Shown here one piece after another: positions 6,070 to 7,257 of a stretch of DNA of 7,257 nt. A program made the translations under genes and the position numbers. The stretch comes from an uncultured Pseudomonadota bacterium. Lineage in GTDB: Bacteria; Pseudomonadota; Gammaproteobacteria; Burkholderiales; Usitatibacteraceae. The stretch covers positions 1-7,257 of the forward strand of contig CALEJW010000058.1 in the NCBI GenBank assembly GCA_937898635.1, written 5' to 3'. The notes beneath the pieces were generated by a model. It was not told the DNA's origin. It made no database searches and worked only from the letters and a program-made list of their open reading frames with translations. Position 1 is the first letter of the stretch, and the number at the start of each line of letters is the position of its first letter.

Positions 6070-7257
6070 ATGCCCACCACCAGCCGCCGAGCCGACGACC
6101 TCGGCACCGAGAATGCCTTCGTCGTCCTCGCCGAGGTGGCGAAGCTCCAGGCCACCGGCAAGGACATCGTCTCCTTCTGCATCGGCCAGCCCGACTTCCC
6201 CACGCCCGTGAACATCCAGGACGCGGCGGTGAAGGCGATCCGCGAGGGAAAGCACGGCTACACGCCTTCGGCCGGCATCGCGGAGCTGCGCGAGGCGATC
6301 GCGAAGTACGTCGCGGCCACGCGCGGCATCCCGGTGAGCCCCGAGGACGTCGTCGTGGGCGCGGGCGCCAAGCCCTTCATCGCCTACGCGATCCTCTCGG
6401 TCACCGACCACGGCACCGGCGACGAGGTGATCTACCCGAACCCCGGCTTCCCGATCTACGAGTCGCAGATCCGCGCCATGGGCGCGGTGCCCGTGCCGCT
6501 CTACCTGCGCGAGTCGCGCGGCTTCAACTTCGACCCCGCGGACCTCGAGGCGAGGATCTCGCCGCTCACCAAGCTCCTCATCCTCAACTCGCCGCAGAAC
6601 CCGACGGGGGGCGTGATCCCGAGGAAGGACATGGAGGCCATCGCCGCCATCCTCGCGAAGCACCCGCAGGTCTGGGTGTACGCCGACGAGATCTACTCGC
6701 GCCTCGTCTACGACGGCGCCTTCTGCTCGCTCGCCTCCATCCCCGGCATGCAGGAGCGCACCATCATCTGCGACGGCGCCTCCAAGACCTGGGCGATGAC
6801 CGGCTGGCGCCTGGGCTACGCCGTGAGCAAGGCGCTCGCGCCCGTCTTCACGCGCTGGGTCACCAACACCGAGTCCTGCGCCTCGCAGGTGAGCCAGTGG
6901 GCCGCGCTGGAAGCGATCACCGGGCCCCAGGACGACGCCGACCGGATGCGCGCGAGCTTCCTCGCCCGGCGCGACCTCATCGTGGGCCTCCTGAACCAGG
7001 TGCCCGGCGTCACCTGCCAGAGCCCCGGCGGCGCCTTCTACGCCTGGCCCAACGTGACCGAAGCCTGCCGCATGATCGGCGCGAAGGACTCCGAGGAGTT
7101 CCGCGTGCGCCTGCTGAACGAGGCGGGCGTGGCGGTCCTCGCCGACATCCACTTCGGCCCGCGCGTGCCCGACGAGGGCCAGCACATCCGCTTCAGCTAC
7201 GCCGCCTCCAACGCGGCGATCGAGAAGGGTGTCGCGCTCATGGCGGACTTCATCCGC
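6070..7257 (+). CDS. Class I/II PLP-dependent aminotransferase (aspartate/aromatic type), 3' end cut by window edge
   Basis: 396 codons are open from the ATG to the right edge with no stop. Members are usually about 385-400 residues, so only a few residues should be missing. Fold-type I motifs appear in order: GQPDFPTP (39-46), HGYTPSAGIAELREAI (62-77), YPNPGFPIY (122-130), NPTGG (177-181) with Asn177 contacting the cofactor, YADEIYSRLVYDG (204-216) with Asp206 for the pyridine nitrogen, SKTWAMTGWRLGY (238-250) with Lys239 forming the Schiff base and Arg247 on the phosphate, and IRFSYA (373-378) with Arg374 expected to bind the substrate carboxylate. It transfers an amino group between an amino acid and a 2-oxo acid in the cytosol, most plausibly with aspartate or an aromatic amino acid, but the substrate cannot be read from the sequence. 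It follows the STAND gene on the same strand after 103 bases and looks like an unrelated metabolic neighbour. Confidence 0.93.
   Translation, partial: MPTTSRRADDLGTENAFVVLAEVAKLQATGKDIVSFCIGQPDFPTPVNIQDAAVKAIREGKHGYTPSAGIAELREAIAKYVAATRGIPVSPEDVVVGAGAKPFIAYAILSVTDHGTGDEVIYPNPGFPIYESQIRAMGAVPVPLYLRESRGFNFDPADLEARISPLTKLLILNSPQNPTGGVIPRKDMEAIAAILAKHPQVWVYADEIYSRLVYDGAFCSLASIPGMQERTIICDGASKTWAMTGWRLGYAVSKALAPVFTRWVTNTESCASQVSQWAALEAITGPQDDADRMRASFLARRDLIVGLLNQVPGVTCQSPGGAFYAWPNVTEACRMIGAKDSEEFRVRLLNEAGVAVLADIHFGPRVPDEGQHIRFSYAASNAAIEKGVALMADFIR

Noticed and set aside
5740..7185. A 481-codon minus-strand open frame opposite the aminotransferase
   Set aside because: It is antisense to all the PLP-enzyme motifs; its composition is typical of high-GC antisense shadows.
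1..7257. Search for tRNA/rRNA, CRISPR repeats, transposase genes, terminal inverted repeats or att-like duplications
   Set aside because: None was found on reading. The defence-like genes share the composition of the aminotransferase, so there is no compositional sign of recent insertion.

Overview
The window is high-GC (roughly 70%) and coding-dense, with strong G/C preference at third codon positions. No RNA gene, transposase, integrase or CRISPR array is visible. The style of the aminotransferase and the overall composition suggest a proteobacterium, plausibly a betaproteobacterium, but nothing here fixes the genus.

Layout. (1) On the minus strand, 1160 down to the left edge, is a 3'-truncated gene. 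It encodes an N-terminal TPR-like helical region and a C-terminal Rossmann-like, SLOG/TPR-S-type domain of the DUF4071 (MAP3K TRAF-binding-like) family. (2) A 178-base divergent intergenic region (1161-1338) should hold promoters for both directions. (3) On the plus strand, 1339-2745 encodes a SIR2-like domain fused to a C-terminal TIR domain. (4) Overlapping its stop codon by four bases (TTGA) is a large gene, 2742-5966, starting at TTG. It encodes a STAND-class P-loop NTPase, a charged helix, one transmembrane segment and about ten TPR-like repeats. (5) After 103 bases containing a strong GC hairpin comes a class I/II PLP-dependent aminotransferase (6070 to the right edge, 3' truncated), which looks like ordinary metabolism.

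How the genes may work together. TIR, SIR2-like, STAND NTPase and SLOG/TPR-S domains recur in bacterial conflict, antiphage and nucleotide-signalling systems. The TIR-SIR2 and STAND genes form a translationally coupled pair, and the SLOG-like gene is divergent from them. A working model is that the membrane-anchored STAND protein senses a stimulus and oligomerises, the SIR2-TIR protein consumes NAD+ or makes a NAD-derived signal, and the divergent protein binds or relays such a nucleotide. This is the Thoeris part list (TIR, SIR2, SLOG) distributed differently among polypeptides, with a STAND switch added. The domain calls come from motifs read in the sequence; the joint function is inference.
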